Shown: positions 27,397-40,753, counted from the first letter of the stretch. The stretch is DNA of 64,000 bases from Alnus glutinosa (GCF_958979055.1 NC_084886.1:51853654-51917653); one strand, 5' to 3'. Notes: generated by a model from the letters alone, not told the origin. Program-made: numbers and translations.

Positions 27397-30300
27397 ATGA
27401 AGGTTGAAAGTGATTCTGTTACTCCATTTGCCAAAAATGGATTCCTCAGTAGATTGTCGTTTTGGTGGTTAAATCCATTGATGAAAAAAGGCAGGAAGAA
27501 AATTCTTGAGGATGAAGATATACCCAGGTTGCGTGACGCAGATGGAGCAGAAAATTGTTACTCGCTGTTCTTGGAACAATTGAATAAGCAGAAAAGAGCA
27601 AAACCATCAATCCTAAAGGCAATAATCTCATGCCATTGGAAAGAAATCTTCTTAACTGGGTGCTTGGCTTTGTTAAAGGTTCTTACAGTGTCTGCCGGTC
27701 CCCTACTTCTGAACTCCTTCATATTGGTTGGTGAGGGAAAAAAAAGTTTCAAGTACGAAGGACACTTACTGGCAATATCATTTTTCTTTCTAAAGGGCAT
27801 AGAATCCATATCACAAAGGCAGTGGTTCTTCCGAAGCAGGCTTATTGGCCTAAAAGTGAGATCATTGCTAATTGCAGCAATTTATAAAAAGCAACTGAGA
27901 TTAACCAATTCTGCTAGGTTGAAGCACTCAGGTGGTGAGATAATGAACTATGTCACTGTAGATGCTTATAGAATTGGAGAATTTCCATTTTGGTTCCATC
28001 AGATTTGGACGACAGGCCTCCAGCTATGTCTTGCATTAGTAATTCTTTTCCATGCAGTGGGGCTTGCAACAGTTGCAGCGCTGGTGGTGATAATTCTCAC
28101 CGTGCTTTGCAATATTCCAATTGCAAAGATACAGCATAAGTTTCAGTCTAAGCAAATGGTGGTGCAAGATGAGAGACTGAAGACTATTTCTGAGGCTCTA
28201 GTCAACATGAAGGTTTTAAAACTGTATGCTTGGGAAACCCATTTCAAGAATGTTATAGAAAATTTAAGGAAGGTAGAGCACAAATGGTTATCTGCAGTGC
28301 AATCAGAGAAAGTATATCTCAGCATTCTCTTTTGGTCAACTCCTGTTTTGGTCTCTTCTGCTACTTTTGCGGCATGTTATTTCCTTAGAGTTCCTCTACA
28401 TGCAAATAATGTTTTCACCTTTGTAGCAACTTTTCGCCTCGTTCAGGAACCAATTTCATCTATTCCTGATGTATTGGGGGTGTTCATTCAAGCAAAGATT
28501 GCTTTTGCGCGTATTGTACAATTTCTTGAGGCACCAGAGCTGCAGAGTGCTCATGTCCAGCCCAATTGCAACATGGAGAGTGTGAATCACTCCATTTCTA
28601 TTAAGTCGGCAAAATTCTCTTGGGAAGAGAATTCATCAGAACCCACTCTAAGTAACATAAATTTGAAGGTTAAACCCGGAGAAAAGGTGGCTATATGTGG
28701 AGAAGTTGGCTCAGGTAAATCAACCCTTCTAGCAGCAATTCTTGGAGAAGTTCCAAAGATTCAGGGAAGTGTAAGTTGCTACTATTATTTTCCTAGTTAC
28801 AAAATGCATCTCAACATTGTGAGAATTTTCTCTTATACTATGTATTCCAACATGTTAGGTTTTTAGTGTTGGCAAATTCAATGTCAAAACATATTTGGTT
28901 GTAAGTTTTAAGTCAAGGTTAAGTCAGCAAAAGTTGATCCAAGACGTGAAAATTCAAGTTTGTGTATGCTGTCAAACATTGACCTAGTTGGATTAGAATG
29001 ATCATATCATTTGATTCTTATCAGATGAAGGCAAGTTTGGTGGTGTTGAAAGCTAACTAAAAATACTACAATTTTGTGTTTCATGAATTTTTTTCAATTT
29101 CAATGTTTCTTGGGTCAAAACGGAATAGTAGAAGCTGAGCGTTTGCTAGATCATTTTCTGGAGGGTTCAAACGGTTAGGTTCAGAGAAATCCATTCAGAA
29201 CATCGTTTGCTGAGATGTCCAAACGGGCTGCACCATTGAGAAACCCGAGAGCACATTCGGTGATCCATTTGATAAGGCGTCCGAACGATGTGCTGCACTA
29301 AAGAACCTTGGAGAAGTGTTCAATGGTCTGTTAACTGAGCCTTCCGAACAGTCATCTTCCAGAGTTGACCGGTCGTTATAGCGTTCCCTAGATCGTCCGA
29401 ACGGTGGATTGATTCCGTTCAAATGCCGCCACAGAATTTCATTATTTGGTCTCCCAATTTCTCTAGTAAACCTAGTTTTCGGAGACTATAAATAGGCTCT
29501 CCATGGACGATTTTTAAAAGAGTATGAGGCTATGTTTTAGCATGTTAAGAAAGAGTTCTTTGATCTTAGAGCATTCATGCGAATTATCTCCTAAAGTTAT
29601 TTTAATTAAACCATACAAACCCTTCCTTCACAAAAAGCCTTCAGCCACAAGAGTTCCGAGATTTCAAGAAAAGATCACAAGTAGAAGAATTGTCCAGATT
29701 TCTAAAAGAGTTACTACATTAGAGTGAAAGTGGATCACTTGTCTAGTACAAGGGTGTATCAACTACAAAGGTTTTGTAATTGTGAAAACCTTGTAATCTG
29801 TTTATTCTTATATAGTGGATTGATTTTTTGGGTTTGGCTACTCCGGAGTTTTTTACTTTTGAAGAGTTCTTCAAAAGATTTTCACTTCGTTACCAAAATC
29901 TTTTTGTTGATTGTTTTAATGCTTTGCTTGATTTTAGTATTCATATCCATGGTATTTGTATTTATGGTATTTTGTATTTAAAGTTGGTAACTTTATTAAT
30001 CTTTATACTTCTTGGAAAAAAAATTTATTAATCTTTATTGTTGTTAAGATTGAGATGTTCATTGTTCAGCAACTATCGTTTTTCACAACACTTCCAATTC
30101 CCATAGTTATGCACCCATCGTGTAAATGTAGTCCCCATATTACAATGGAAAAGGTTAAGTATTCTAACTGAGTAGTATCGTTTCATTTATTGAATATACA
30201 GATTAAAGTTTGTGGGAAGATTTCCTATGTTTCTCAAACAGCATGGATTCAGAATGGAACAATACAGGAGAATATTTTATTTGGGTCTGCCATGAATAGT

Positions 30301-33300
30301 GAAAGATACAGAGAAACACTGGAGAGCTGTTCGTTGGTTAAGGACCTTGAGTTACTTCCTTTTGGTGATCTCACTGAAATAGGGGAGAGAGGAATTAATT
30401 TGAGTGGTGGTCAGAAGCAACGCATTCAACTTGCTCGTGCTCTCTATCAAAATGCTGATATATTTATCTTAGATGATCCATTCAGTGCCTTGGATGCACA
30501 GACTGCTATGAGCTTATTTCATGTAATCACATTTTTCCAACACCTCCCATGTCTTCATTAGTTGTTTACTGTTTATTTGGAGTTCAATTACTGAGGTCAA
30601 GTGTATGCTTACAATAAACGTTGACAGGAATATCTTTTGGGGGCGCTTTCTGAGAAGACAGTCTTACTGGTGACCCATCAAGTTGATTTCCTGCCTGCTT
30701 TCGATAATGTTTTGGTTAGTATACTAGAGTTGACGACAAGACTTTTGCAGTCTCTCATGTCTTAATAACAGTTTGATATACAAAGAGCACTTGTTTATCT
30801 TCTATTTATGTTGTTTCCTATGGAAACTACACCAAAGATTTTGGAGATATCTCCTAATATCTGTGTCTAGCCACAGAATTTCCTGCAGAGGAATAAGCTA
30901 CCATGGTTTTCTTCTTTTCTAAATCTACTCATAACTCGTCACAATTTGTTAGTAACTCCTCTCTTTCTCTAGTTATGTCATGGACTAAGCACTGAAAGAG
31001 TCACTTAGCCTACATTGATCTTTTCTTTGCTTTTTATGCAATTTCTTGTTGATATTACTATTAGTTCCACATAATGAATGGATGTGAGTTTTATTTTATT
31101 TTATTCACAGTACATGTCAGATGGGAAAATCCTACAAGAAGGTCCTTATCATCAGTTATTGGCCTCAAGCAAGGAATTTCAGGACCTTGTTAATGCACAC
31201 AAAGAGACGGCCGGCTCTGAAAGGCTTGCAGTCGTTAGTTCTGCCCATACACATGGAACATCATCAAGAGAGATTAGGATGACGTATATAGAGAAGCAAC
31301 TTGAAGCACGTGAAGGTGATCAATTGATTAAGCAAGAAGAGAGAGAAATAGGAGACACAGGCTTCAAACCTTACAGGCAATATCTGAATCAGAACAAAGG
31401 GTTCTTGTACTTCTCCATGGCCAGCATCTCTCACCTTTTATTTGCGATTGGTCTGATATTACAAAACAGTTGGATGGCTGTTAAAGTTGATAATCCCCAT
31501 GTTAGCACATTGCGATTGGTCTTGGTCTATCTGTTGATTGGATTGGCCTCAATACTGTTTTTAATATGCAGAAGTCTTTGTACACTTGCTATGGGTCTTA
31601 AAGCTTCAAAATCGTTATTTTCACAGCTATTAGACTCCCTTTTCCAAGCACCCATGTCTTTCTACGACTCCACACCTTTGGGAAGGATACTTAGCAGGGT
31701 ACGCATGTCAAACATGAAATGTTAATTCCCCCATTGTTTAATGCCTAAAACAAATGTTTCTATGCGCTTTCTGTCATTATGTGCAGGTTTCTTCTGATCT
31801 GAGTATCACAGATCTTGATGTCCCGTTCCGCCTTATCTTTACTGTTGCATCTATCATAAATGCTTGTTCTAGTCTTGTAGTACTAGCAGTTGTCACCTGG
31901 CAGGTCTTGTTTGTCTCTGTACCAATGATTTATCTCGCAATTAGCATGCAGGTAATACTGCAAGAGGTCCTTTCTTGAATATCATTCCCTGATAGCAGTT
32001 CTATTTCATATGCCATATAAATCAATAACATTGTAGACAATCTGTGACCATCATCCTCCCAAATCATGAAATATCTTATTTTTAGTAACGAAGTCATGTG
32101 CCAGGGGTAATAATGTAGAACTTGTGAACTTTTTGGAAACTGACATTTATCTCTCTTTAGAGATATTACTTTGCCTCTGCAAAAGAACTAATGCGGATAG
32201 ATGGCACAACCAAGTCCTTAGTAGCAAGTCATCTAGCCGAGTCTTTAGCGGGAGCCACGACAATAAGGGCTTTTGAGAAGGAAGAAAAGTTCTTTGCAAA
32301 AAATCTTGACCTGATTGACACCAATGCTAGTCCTTTTTTCCACAACTTTTCAGCAAATGAGTGGTTGATCCAATGGATAGAAATGATCAGTGCAGTTGTT
32401 CTTGCCTCTGCAGCACTTTGCATGGTTTTGCTTCCTCCTCGGACTTTTAGCTCTGGTGAGTATTCAAATGTTGTTCTTGGAAGCATGACCACTGTAGTCA
32501 TTTAGTAGTTTACACTGACATCGAACCTACTGACAGGATTTATGGGGATGGCACTTTCTTATGGCATTTCTTTAAACACTATCCTTGTCCGTACAATTCA
32601 AAACCAGTGCAGTATAGCAAATAACATCATTTCTGTAGAAAGGATATATCAATACATGCATATTCCTAGTGAAGCCCCTCAAGTAATAGAAGAGAGCCGC
32701 CCTATGGCGAATTGGCCGGCTGTGGGGAAATTGGAGATACAAGATTTACAGGTAATATTGATTGCTTTAATGGTAAAACTTAAAACACAAAAGGTTAGCA
32801 TTCTGAGAAAGGTGATCTAAGAACAGGTCAGATATAGGCCCAATGCACCTCTCGTTCTTTGCGGGATAAATTGCACTTTTGAAGGAGGGCACAAGATTGG
32901 TATTGTTGGCCGAACTGGCTGTGGGAAGACTACCCTCATAAGTGCTCTTTTTCGTCTGGTGGAGCCAGCTACAGGGAAAATTATAGTTGATGGCATTGAT
33001 ATCTCCAAAATTGGACTTCATGATCTAAGGTCACGTTTCGGAATAATACCTCAAGATCCTACACTTTTTAACGGGACTGTGCGATACAATTTGGATCCCT
33101 TGTCTCAATTTTCTGACCAAGCAATATGGGAGGTAATGCTTAAAATCTTTTCCTTTTCTGGTTGCGTTAACAAGGTTAAGTACCTATTGAATCTAGGGTT
33201 GGCAAGACACAACCCGCCAACTCGACACGAAATTAACAAGTTTAGGTTGAAGGATCTGACTCGTTTAATTAAATGAGTTGGATTATAATTGTCCTATATA

Positions 33301-34274
33301 GTCTTCCACTCGATAACAAAACATGTACAAAGAAGTGGACTTTTTCTTTCTTATCTAATTTGCATGGTTGCCAGTTACAAATATGCACGAATTCATATTA
33401 GTTTCCGTTTGAAGGTTATTGGAAAGTGTCAGCTGCAAGAGGTGCTTCAGGAAAAAGGAAAGGGCCTAGAAGCCTTGGGTAAGGTTTCAATATTGTAATC
33501 TGTGGCATTTGCTGAGTTTAAAATGATCTTTAATAACTATGAACCTGTTATTCAGTTGTGGAAGATGGATCGAATTGGAGCGTGGGGCAGCGACAACTTT
33601 TCTGTTTAGGGCGTGTACTTTTGAGGAGAAATCGGATATTGGTGCTCGATGAAGCAACTGCATCAATTGATAATGCAACTGATATGATTCTGCAGAAAAC
33701 TATTCGGACTGAATTTGCAGATTGTACTGTAATCATTGTGGCACACAGGATACCAACCGTGATGGATTGCACCATGGTTCTTGCCATTAGCGATGGTCAG
33801 TTACATCAATTACTTTAACCTCTCATCTAAATAATACTCCCTATATTTGTGCATGTGCCTTAAACCTTTGTCTAAGGATAACTTCAATTACTAACTTCCT
33901 CACAACATTTTTAATCAAAATGCAAAGGCAATCCTTCTAGACGATGAACACTTGTTCCTCAAAGGGAATTGTTATCTACCACAGAATTTCTTCAACTCTA
34001 GAGGTCAATCAGCACTTTGAAATATCTGAGCTTAATGTACATTCAAACAAATTAAAAGCCATACAGAATTATGTAGAGTGAAATAGATGTTTTAGCAAAT
34101 AACTTTATATTAAAATATTTTTGTTTGAATTTTGAAGGAAATGAGTTCATTTCTGTTTCAGGAAAAGTAATGGAGTACGATGCACCCATGAACTTGATGG
34201 AGAGAGAAGATTCCCTGTTTGGGCAGCTTGTGAAGGAATACTGGTCCCGTTCTGAGTCTACAGAATCCCATTGA
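27397..34274 (+). CDS. ABCC10-like: ABCC10/MRP14-like ABC transporter, copy 3 (lacks TMD0)
   Basis: Eleven exons: 27397-28770, 30202-30522, 30628-30714, 31111-31698, 31787-31951, 32161-32455, 32537-32751, 32827-33132, 33415-33478, 33556-33795 and 34162-34274. Lengths equal those of copy 1 except the last. The 1255-aa product has no premature stop. NBD1: Walker A GEVGSGKS (435-442), LSGGQ (525-529), Walker B ILDD (547-550), switch His about 582. NBD2: Walker A GRTGCGKT (1043-1050), SVGQ (1147-1150), LDE (1169-1171). TMD1 fills most of exon 1, and TMD2 spans exons 4-7. The family is an ATP-driven exporter of organic anions or conjugates at the vacuolar or plasma membrane; the substrate here is unknown. 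TMD0 is absent even though 12 kb of upstream DNA is visible, so the short start is real for this copy. Intron 1 is swollen by a solo LTR. Confidence 0.9.
28853..30085 (+). mobile_element. 1.23-kb solo LTR in intron 1 of ABCC copy 3
   Basis: It begins TGTTAGG, ends CGTTTTTCA and is flanked by the 5-bp repeat CAACA (28848-28852 and 30086-30090). Intron 1 of copies 1 and 2 shows the uninterrupted site (TTCCAACA followed by the same flank). A TATA-like CTATAAATAGG lies near 29486, as expected inside an LTR. Size and style resemble SIRE/Maximus copia LTRs (inference). It inserted after the tandem gene duplication. Confidence 0.88.
33190..33312. repeat. Interspersed repeat fragment in intron 8 of ABCC copy 3
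   Basis: A block with CTCGTTTAATTAAATGAGTT and CCTATATAGTCTTCCA, absent from intron 8 of copies 1 and 2. Same dispersed family as the fragments near 6.1, 22.1 and 38.4 kb. Confidence 0.6.
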
Positions 34275-34894
34275 ACCTAACAATAACTTCTTCTGCAGAC
34301 TTTTTAAAAAAGGGGAAGAAACAAAAATTTTAAGTAGGAAGAAGGGGAAAAAAAACTTCAGTGGGGCTCTAAAGAAAAAGGAAAGCATTGAGAGGCCATG
34401 TTCTAGGTTGTGTAATGTATCTAGTTGTATTGAAATGCCATGCTCCCTCTTTCTAAAGAAGGGAACAGTTATAATTAACTATATCTATTTAGAAACTTAA
34501 AAGAGCTCCGCTATTATGAACAGCACTCTACACCATTTTGATTTGAACAGGTGCATTCAACACATCTTTGTGGAGTTTATGGGTTTTCCCACTGCAGGGA
34601 TGTCTATAAATTTTGGAGGAGCCACAAAGACAATAGGTGTTTATGCATTGTGGTGGCATCCACCTTCTACCCAAGTCTCACAGATTGATAATGGCCATGT
34701 TCCCAATTAAACAGTAATTTTATTAAATAAATCATCAATTTCATGTTACACCCGGTGATGAGAAAATAGAAAATAGAAAATTGAAAACCATCAATGATTC
34801 TAATTCCATCTCATGAAAATCAGGGCTCGGTGGGAACTTACTCAATAAATTAAGCAGATAAACAATATGATGGCAAGATTAATCAATATTGTAG
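34275..34894. other. Convergent 3' region between ABCC copy 3 and the DUF3143 gene
   Basis: The first 330 bp match the flanks of copies 1 and 2 (GAGAGGCCATGTTCTAGG and TATGGGTTTTCCCACTGC blocks). The exon-10 relic found after the other two copies is absent here. The rest presumably holds the 3' UTRs of the two converging genes. Confidence 0.5.
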
Positions 34895-37706
34895 TTAAGG
34901 TCCTCCAAGCACGGCATTCTCAATATCCTCTCTACTCAATGCATAACTAAATCTCCTCTCAACATCCTTTTCAAGATTCCCAGGTCCGCTCTTCAGATAT
35001 CTGCATCAAATGCAATTCTCAAGGTCCAGAACAGTGGTAATAATCAAAGAAAAAAGTGAATACTTTTCCAAGTTTACTCCTATTTTTCTGTCATAATCCT
35101 TAGATAGTGCAAGAGCATGATACGTTTACACATTTTTTAGCCTCTCAATATACTAGGGCCTGACAACAGGGTCGAAGAACTGATGCATGTTACCCAACCA
35201 AAAACAGTCCAAACTAGAACCCTGACCTCCTACCTCCCCAAAACAAACACATACACAGAGTGAGAGAGCAGACTCAACCCAATCCAAGAACTGATGCATG
35301 CTTAGATTTCAGGACCATATCTGCCAGCCAACCATAAATGCAATGTAAGTGGGATCTTAGATTTAAGTCAACCCCTTTTTCTTTAAAATTTAAATGAAAC
35401 AAGGAAACAAATTTTCTGCTCTCATTCTCATTACATTCCAACTTGTCTCTCCCAAGAACCTTTGTCAAAAGTGGGCAGTACTACCACCAAGATGGCTGTG
35501 TTCCCATTTTCCTTGACAGGTATTTTCCCGGCAACAATGTTAAGAAGATCACTTCAGTTGTTACTCATCCCAAAAGTAAACATCTAAACTCCACATAAAC
35601 CTAACTCAAGGAAATATACTTGGCAATGATTTGTAATACCTACATTTCCACTGTATATATGGACAAACCATCAAATGAAGCCATAACTTCATTAGCTAAT
35701 TCACAGGTCCATTAGAAGAGGATTGGAGGGCAAAACCACTGGAAGACTGTCAAGAATCTTATTTTTATAGACATGGGACTAATCATCTTATGCAGCCAAA
35801 GTAAGATTGTCCAGCAATAGCAATAACAGGACACCTCTACTTGCCATATTACTTCAGAAAATACAAAAAATTATCTGCAACCACGCAAGCATATGATGCT
35901 TCCCATCATATCCAAACTAAATATTTAGCTAGAAAGGATTCAAAGTTGGTAATCATGCATTAAATCTAATAGGCCACATGGCATAGGCCCAGGCACAGTA
36001 AGCACAGGCACGGTGTGATGCCTAGTAGCTGGACAGAGTACAAATACTTACAGGGTCAAGTGGATACTTTCATGCCACTAACCCACAGAATTTTGAATGA
36101 TAAGTGCACTTAGTAACATGTGCAGTTCTACAAGAGCTTTCACCCAAACTCCGACACCATTTAAACATTAATACAATTTTTATTGTAAAAGATAGAATAA
36201 TTTCCAATCTTACATTGTGCCTAGTATAATTCATTAACTTAGTTTTCGACCGACATGCAAATATAATGGCAAGTACAATTTTATTGCAAGAGACCGAGTG
36301 CTCTTTCCTATCTTACATTGCCCCATGTATAATTCATGATCTACCATTCAGACATTGTTGTGTCTAATCTAACTTGGTTGATTTAGTTTTCAACATCAAT
36401 GCACATAAAATGGTTAAGTGGCTAGAACTAGAGGCAGCTTGTTGGTGATTTTGTCCATTTAAAAATATGACGAGTTACACATACGAGTTACATGACTTGA
36501 GAAAAGGCACATTGCAACCTCTTTGCATTAAATAAATTCTGTAGTTCTTTTGGTACTGTGCCCTCCCTTACACTCCCACTCAACGCACAAAGAAAAGCCT
36601 AATATTCAATACTTTAGAGATAAACCTATACCTGCTAATTAACAAATCATAAGATATCAGCCGATTCACTCCAAATCTCCTAGTACCTCCTTTCTATTAG
36701 CCATTTCAAACTCCAGAACTAGTCATCATCAAACTAAAAAGCGGAACAAATAGACCATGCCCATGTCCAAAAAGCTTCCCACTTCAGTGCACTTAGATTT
36801 GTAAAAAGACAAATTAGATAATATGTCAAGAAGAATAAAGAAAAACACGAAAGCCAGAACAATCCACAATCATCACATACGAATTACGGGTTCCTTTGGT
36901 CTTGTAAACAATACATGCATGCTTTAGTAGCAATAACACAATATTATGGGGAATTTTTTTTTAAAAAAAAAAAACCTAAAAAGATTAATCTTTACTCCAG
37001 TTACAAACTCATTTTAATCTCTAATTAGCATCCTTCACAAAACCCAACTTTCTTAAACATTGAAACCCGCATACCTAACCACACAACATCAAATCAATTA
37101 ACCAACCAAAATTACAGAACCCCACATTGCCAAAATCATATATAAACTGATGAATTTCTGATACATACACAGTACATAACATATGCAAGCACGCATAGAT
37201 ACACATATATGCACAAACCCAACACTATCGAACGAAAGCACAAAAACCCATGTTAGGAATCACAATATCAATGCACCAAAACGAATAACCAACCTTATAT
37301 ATAGGTCAGTGACATCTAGTGAGAGCTGGGCGTGCCACTCCGGCTTCTCCACAAGCCAAACGGCCCGGTCATCTTTGCTCTGGTAAAACCCCAAGCTCCT
37401 CAACCAGGCCTCAATACAGGGCAGGCTGTGAGAGTAAAGGGGCTTCTTCTTGTCCGGAAGCTTCTTCAGCCACTCGTCCTCTGGGCCTACTGAAGAGAGC
37501 TCCTCTGCTTCGTTGGATGACTTCGAGGAAACCAAAGTCAAGGTCTTTCTTGAAGATTGGGTGAGGAGGTGGGGCCGTGGAGGGAGTTTTGGGAAAAGGG
37601 TAGGGTAAAAGGTTGGAACTTTGGGGAGATTCGGAAGAGTTGCAGTAGAATAGAAGACATCACTGGTGCTAATGCTGAAGAATTTAGAGGCAGATATGGG
37701 GGACAT
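34895..37706 (-). CDS. Predicted chloroplast DUF3143-family protein
   Basis: Two exons on the minus strand: 37706-37294 (137 codons plus 2 bases) and 35000-34895. They are joined across a 2293-bp intron with donor AG|GTTGGT and acceptor TGCAG|A. The product is 172 aa. Residues 1-60 are rich in Ser, Thr and Pro with few acids, which suggests a plastid transit peptide. Residues about 85-172 form one conserved block: KKPLYSHSLPCIEAWLRSLG, VWLVEKPEWHAQLSLDVTDL, then YLKSGPGNLEKDVERRFSYA and LSREDIENAVLGGP. This matches the DUF3143 family of cyanobacteria and plastid-bearing plants, whose role I do not know. The second exon is only 106 bp and is easily missed. The reading frame restored exactly at the junction (AG|A, Arg) is strong support. 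Confidence 0.88.
35001..37293 (-). other. Large intron of the DUF3143 gene
   Basis: AT-rich non-coding DNA on both strands. I see no long ORF, no conserved protein motif and no clear transposon termini. The A-rich run near 36957-36972 is the only simple repeat of note. Confidence 0.6.
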
Positions 37707-39222
37707 ATTTATTTTTCTGATTTATTATTTTTAGTTTTGTGTTTTTATATGAGTTGGGGAAGTGAGAAATTGTGGAAACTTTATTGAGTAGGAGAGCGAG
37801 ATATCTGAAATGGGTAGTTTTTAACTTCGAAATGAACTGAGCTGAATTTCATTATCTGCTTCGATCTTTCACTTTGAGGGAGATTTTGGGCTGTAAGCAT
37901 TCAGACCTCAAGTAGTGTGCTCACAGATATTCAAATGGGTGAGGACTAAAAGGAGTTGGGCGGGACCCCAATTTACCCTTACAAAAAGGGGAAACCAGAT
38001 AAATTTTTTCATTTCCTTAGTTTGTGTTTGTTTCTGGAGTAAAAATTAAAAAAAAAAAAAAAAATGGGAAATACAGATTTTCGAACAATCTAAGACTATT
38101 GGCAGGTTTATTCACATACAGCCGCGAAAAGTCTCTTTTGGGGCTTTTAAAGTATGTTTGGAGTAATTTTACATCGACATTAACTATTCATCAAGTGTTT
38201 ATCAAAAAATGAGAAAGAAAATAAAATCATCATTAGGCATGTGATTAATAAAATGATGATTTTGATCGATTAATGATTTTAAAAGTCACTTCATTTTTTT
38301 ATGTACACTTAATGTATTAAAGTTACTCGTATGTTTGAGATTGCGTTGGTAGTAGGGACAATAATTTTATATTTATGTGTTGGGTTTAAGTCGTATTAAG
38401 ATATGAATATAAAAATATATAAGTCTATTTTTATTCAATCCATTTAATTGGATGGGTCAGATCTCTTAACCTTAATTTGCTAATTTCATGATGAGTTAAT
38501 GTCAGGTTCGCAGGTCGTATCACACATTGACAACTCCAATTGTCATGTGGCAAATTCTAATAATGTCGAAACATATTTATAAGACTATATAGATTAACCT
38601 TAACACTGCTCATTTTAATTAAATTAATTAAACTCTTTAATCCCAATTCAATAATTTCGTTATGAATTTATGTCCAATTCGTAGGCCGTGTAAAAAATTA
38701 TCAAACCCTAACTTTTGGTGTCTAATGCATACTAGAGATGCTTGAGCTATCTACTATTTCTTAATCAACCATTGAATCATTAAATTGTTTTGTTAATTGA
38801 TTCAATGGTTGAATTATATAACCAACTGATCTAATGGCATGTCCTCCCTACAGAAACTGAAAGCAAGGGGCCGGGGAGCCTCCCATGCATCCTCAAGTTC
38901 AAGCGAGCAATAATTTAATGGGCAGGGTTTAAGGTGTAGGTGTCGCCCAATGACAAAAAGGGAAAAAGAATTGATTATTATTTATTAAGAAAAAAAAAAG
39001 AATGTTACTTATTTAACTAAAAAAAGCATTTCTTTACTCTTTAGAATTCTTTTATAGACATGGGTTTGTTTTGTGGGGACTTTGACATTTCTTATTCGTA
39101 TTCTTTAATATATACTTTGAAGACAGATTTCTTATTTAACATTTTTGGCCATACATGAGTGCTCTTATAACCTTAAATTGATGGTTTTTCAAACTATTAC
39201 GTCAAATAGCTTGAGTCCTAAA
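37707..39222. other. Intergenic region upstream of the DUF3143 gene
   Basis: Contains the DUF3143 promoter region. At about 38385-38710 it holds another fragment of the dispersed repeat (AAGACTATATAGATTAACC, TAATTAAATTAATTAAACTC, GGCCGTGTAAAAAATT). No gene is recognised. Confidence 0.45.
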
Positions 39223-39317
39223 TAGGGCCGGCTTGATATATTTTGGGGTCTTAAGTGAGAAGTTTAAGTGATGTATTTTATTTAAAATTAAATATTATTT
39301 AATTTAAAATTATATTT

Positions 39318-39425
39318 TTATTTAAAATTCATTCTTTTCGCTTTTTGAGATGAAAAATTACTTATTAAGTTTTTATATTCGAGTCTTTTTAACATTTCAT
39401 TTTTAATTGATAATATATTAATATG
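39318..39425 (-). pseudogene. hAT transposase C-terminal remnant
   Basis: The minus-strand frame ends ILSIKNEMLKRLEYKNLISN, then FSSQKAKRMNFK and a stop. This is the usual C-terminus of plant TTF-type zinc finger / ZMYM1-like hAT transposases, in which a conserved LSIE..ML..LDY..LI..FA.. string closes the dimerisation domain. Nothing upstream in frame is recognisable, so only the tail survives. Confidence 0.75.
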
Positions 39426-39524
39426 GTTAATCCATTTAATATTTCTTGTGACATTGTTGATCTTATGTAGGATTTTATTAATTTTAATTTTGAAAAACTT
39501 ATTTCTGCATAAGCAACTGTAACA

Positions 39525-40615
39525 GCCCTTAATTACCAAAATTGAAGGCTTTAAGTTAAGTCCAAAGTTCAAAAAAAAAAAAAAGCTAAGAAGATATGGA
39601 AAGTCTCAAAAGTCATGAAGGCCTTAATTACCAAAATTGAAGGCTTTAAGTTAAGTCTAATGTTCAAAGACAAAATAGAATGAAAAATAAAAAAATGCTA
39701 AGAATATATGGAAAGTCTCAAAAGTTATGAAGGCCTTAATTACCAAAATTGAATGCCTTAAGTTAAGTCCAACATTCAAATAAGATATGGAAGTCTTCAA
39801 AGAAAAAATAGAATGAAAATAAATAAATGTTAAGAAGATATGGAAAGTCTCAAAAGTCATGAATGCCTTAATTACCAAAATTAAAGGCATTAAATTAAGT
39901 CCAACATTTAAAGACAAAATATAATGAAAATAAATAAATAAATAAATGCTAAAAAGATATGGAAAGTCTCAAAAGTCACGAATGCCTTAATTACCAAAAT
40001 TAAATGTCTTAAATTAAGTCCAACATTCAAAGACAAAATACAATGAAATAAATAAATAAATGCTAAGAAAATATGGGAAGTCTCAAAAGTCATGAAGGCC
40101 TTAATTACCAAAATTAAAGGCCTTAAATTAAGTCCAACATTCAAAGACAAAATACAATGAAATAAATAAATAAATGCTAAGAAGATATGAAAAGTCTAAA
40201 AAGTCATGAAGGCCTTAATTACCAAAATTGAAAGCCTTAAGTTAAGTCCAACGTTCAAAGATAAATTAAAATGAAAAAAAAAAATACTAAGAAAATATGG
40301 AAAGTCTCAAAAGTCATAAAGGCCTTAATTATCAAAATTCAAGGCTTTAAGTTAAGTCCAACGTTCAAAGACAAAATATAATGAAAATAAATAAATAAAT
40401 GCTAAGAAAATATGAAAAATCTCAAAAGTCATGAAAGCCTTAATAACAAAAATTGAAGGCCTTAAGTTAAGTCTAATGTTCAAAGATAAAATAGAATGAA
40501 TAAACAAATAAATATTAAAAAGATGTAGAAAGTCTCAAAAGTCATGAAGGCCTTAATTACCAAAATTGAAGGCATTGAGTTAAGTCCAACGTTCAAAGAC
40601 AAAATACAATGAAAA
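39525..40615. repeat. Tandem array of an approximately 110-bp unit, about ten copies
   Basis: The phrase GCCTTAATTACCAAAATT recurs at about 39530, 39621, 39733, 39865, 39984, 40098, 40212, 40322, 40437 (degraded) and 40549. Each is followed by TTAAGTTAAGTCCAACRTTC and ATATGGAAAGTCTCAAAAGT. The array lies inside the hAT relic. Minus-strand ORFs of 80-86 codons simply follow the repeat period. Confidence 0.92.
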
Positions 40616-40753
40616 AAAAAAAGAAAAAAAGATCCTATAAAAAATCCTACTCTTTATAAGTTTCTATTTTTTTTTATTTTTTTTTTTTTTTATTTTTTTT
40701 TATTTTTTTTTTTTTTTTTATCTCAATTTCCCTATTCAAGACTTATTCGAATT

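Noticed and set aside
39318..40150. Minus-strand ORFs of 80-86 codons in the tandem array
   Set aside because: Those from 39657 on repeat the 110-bp monomer. Only the tail at 39318-39425 resembles a protein family, and it is annotated separately.
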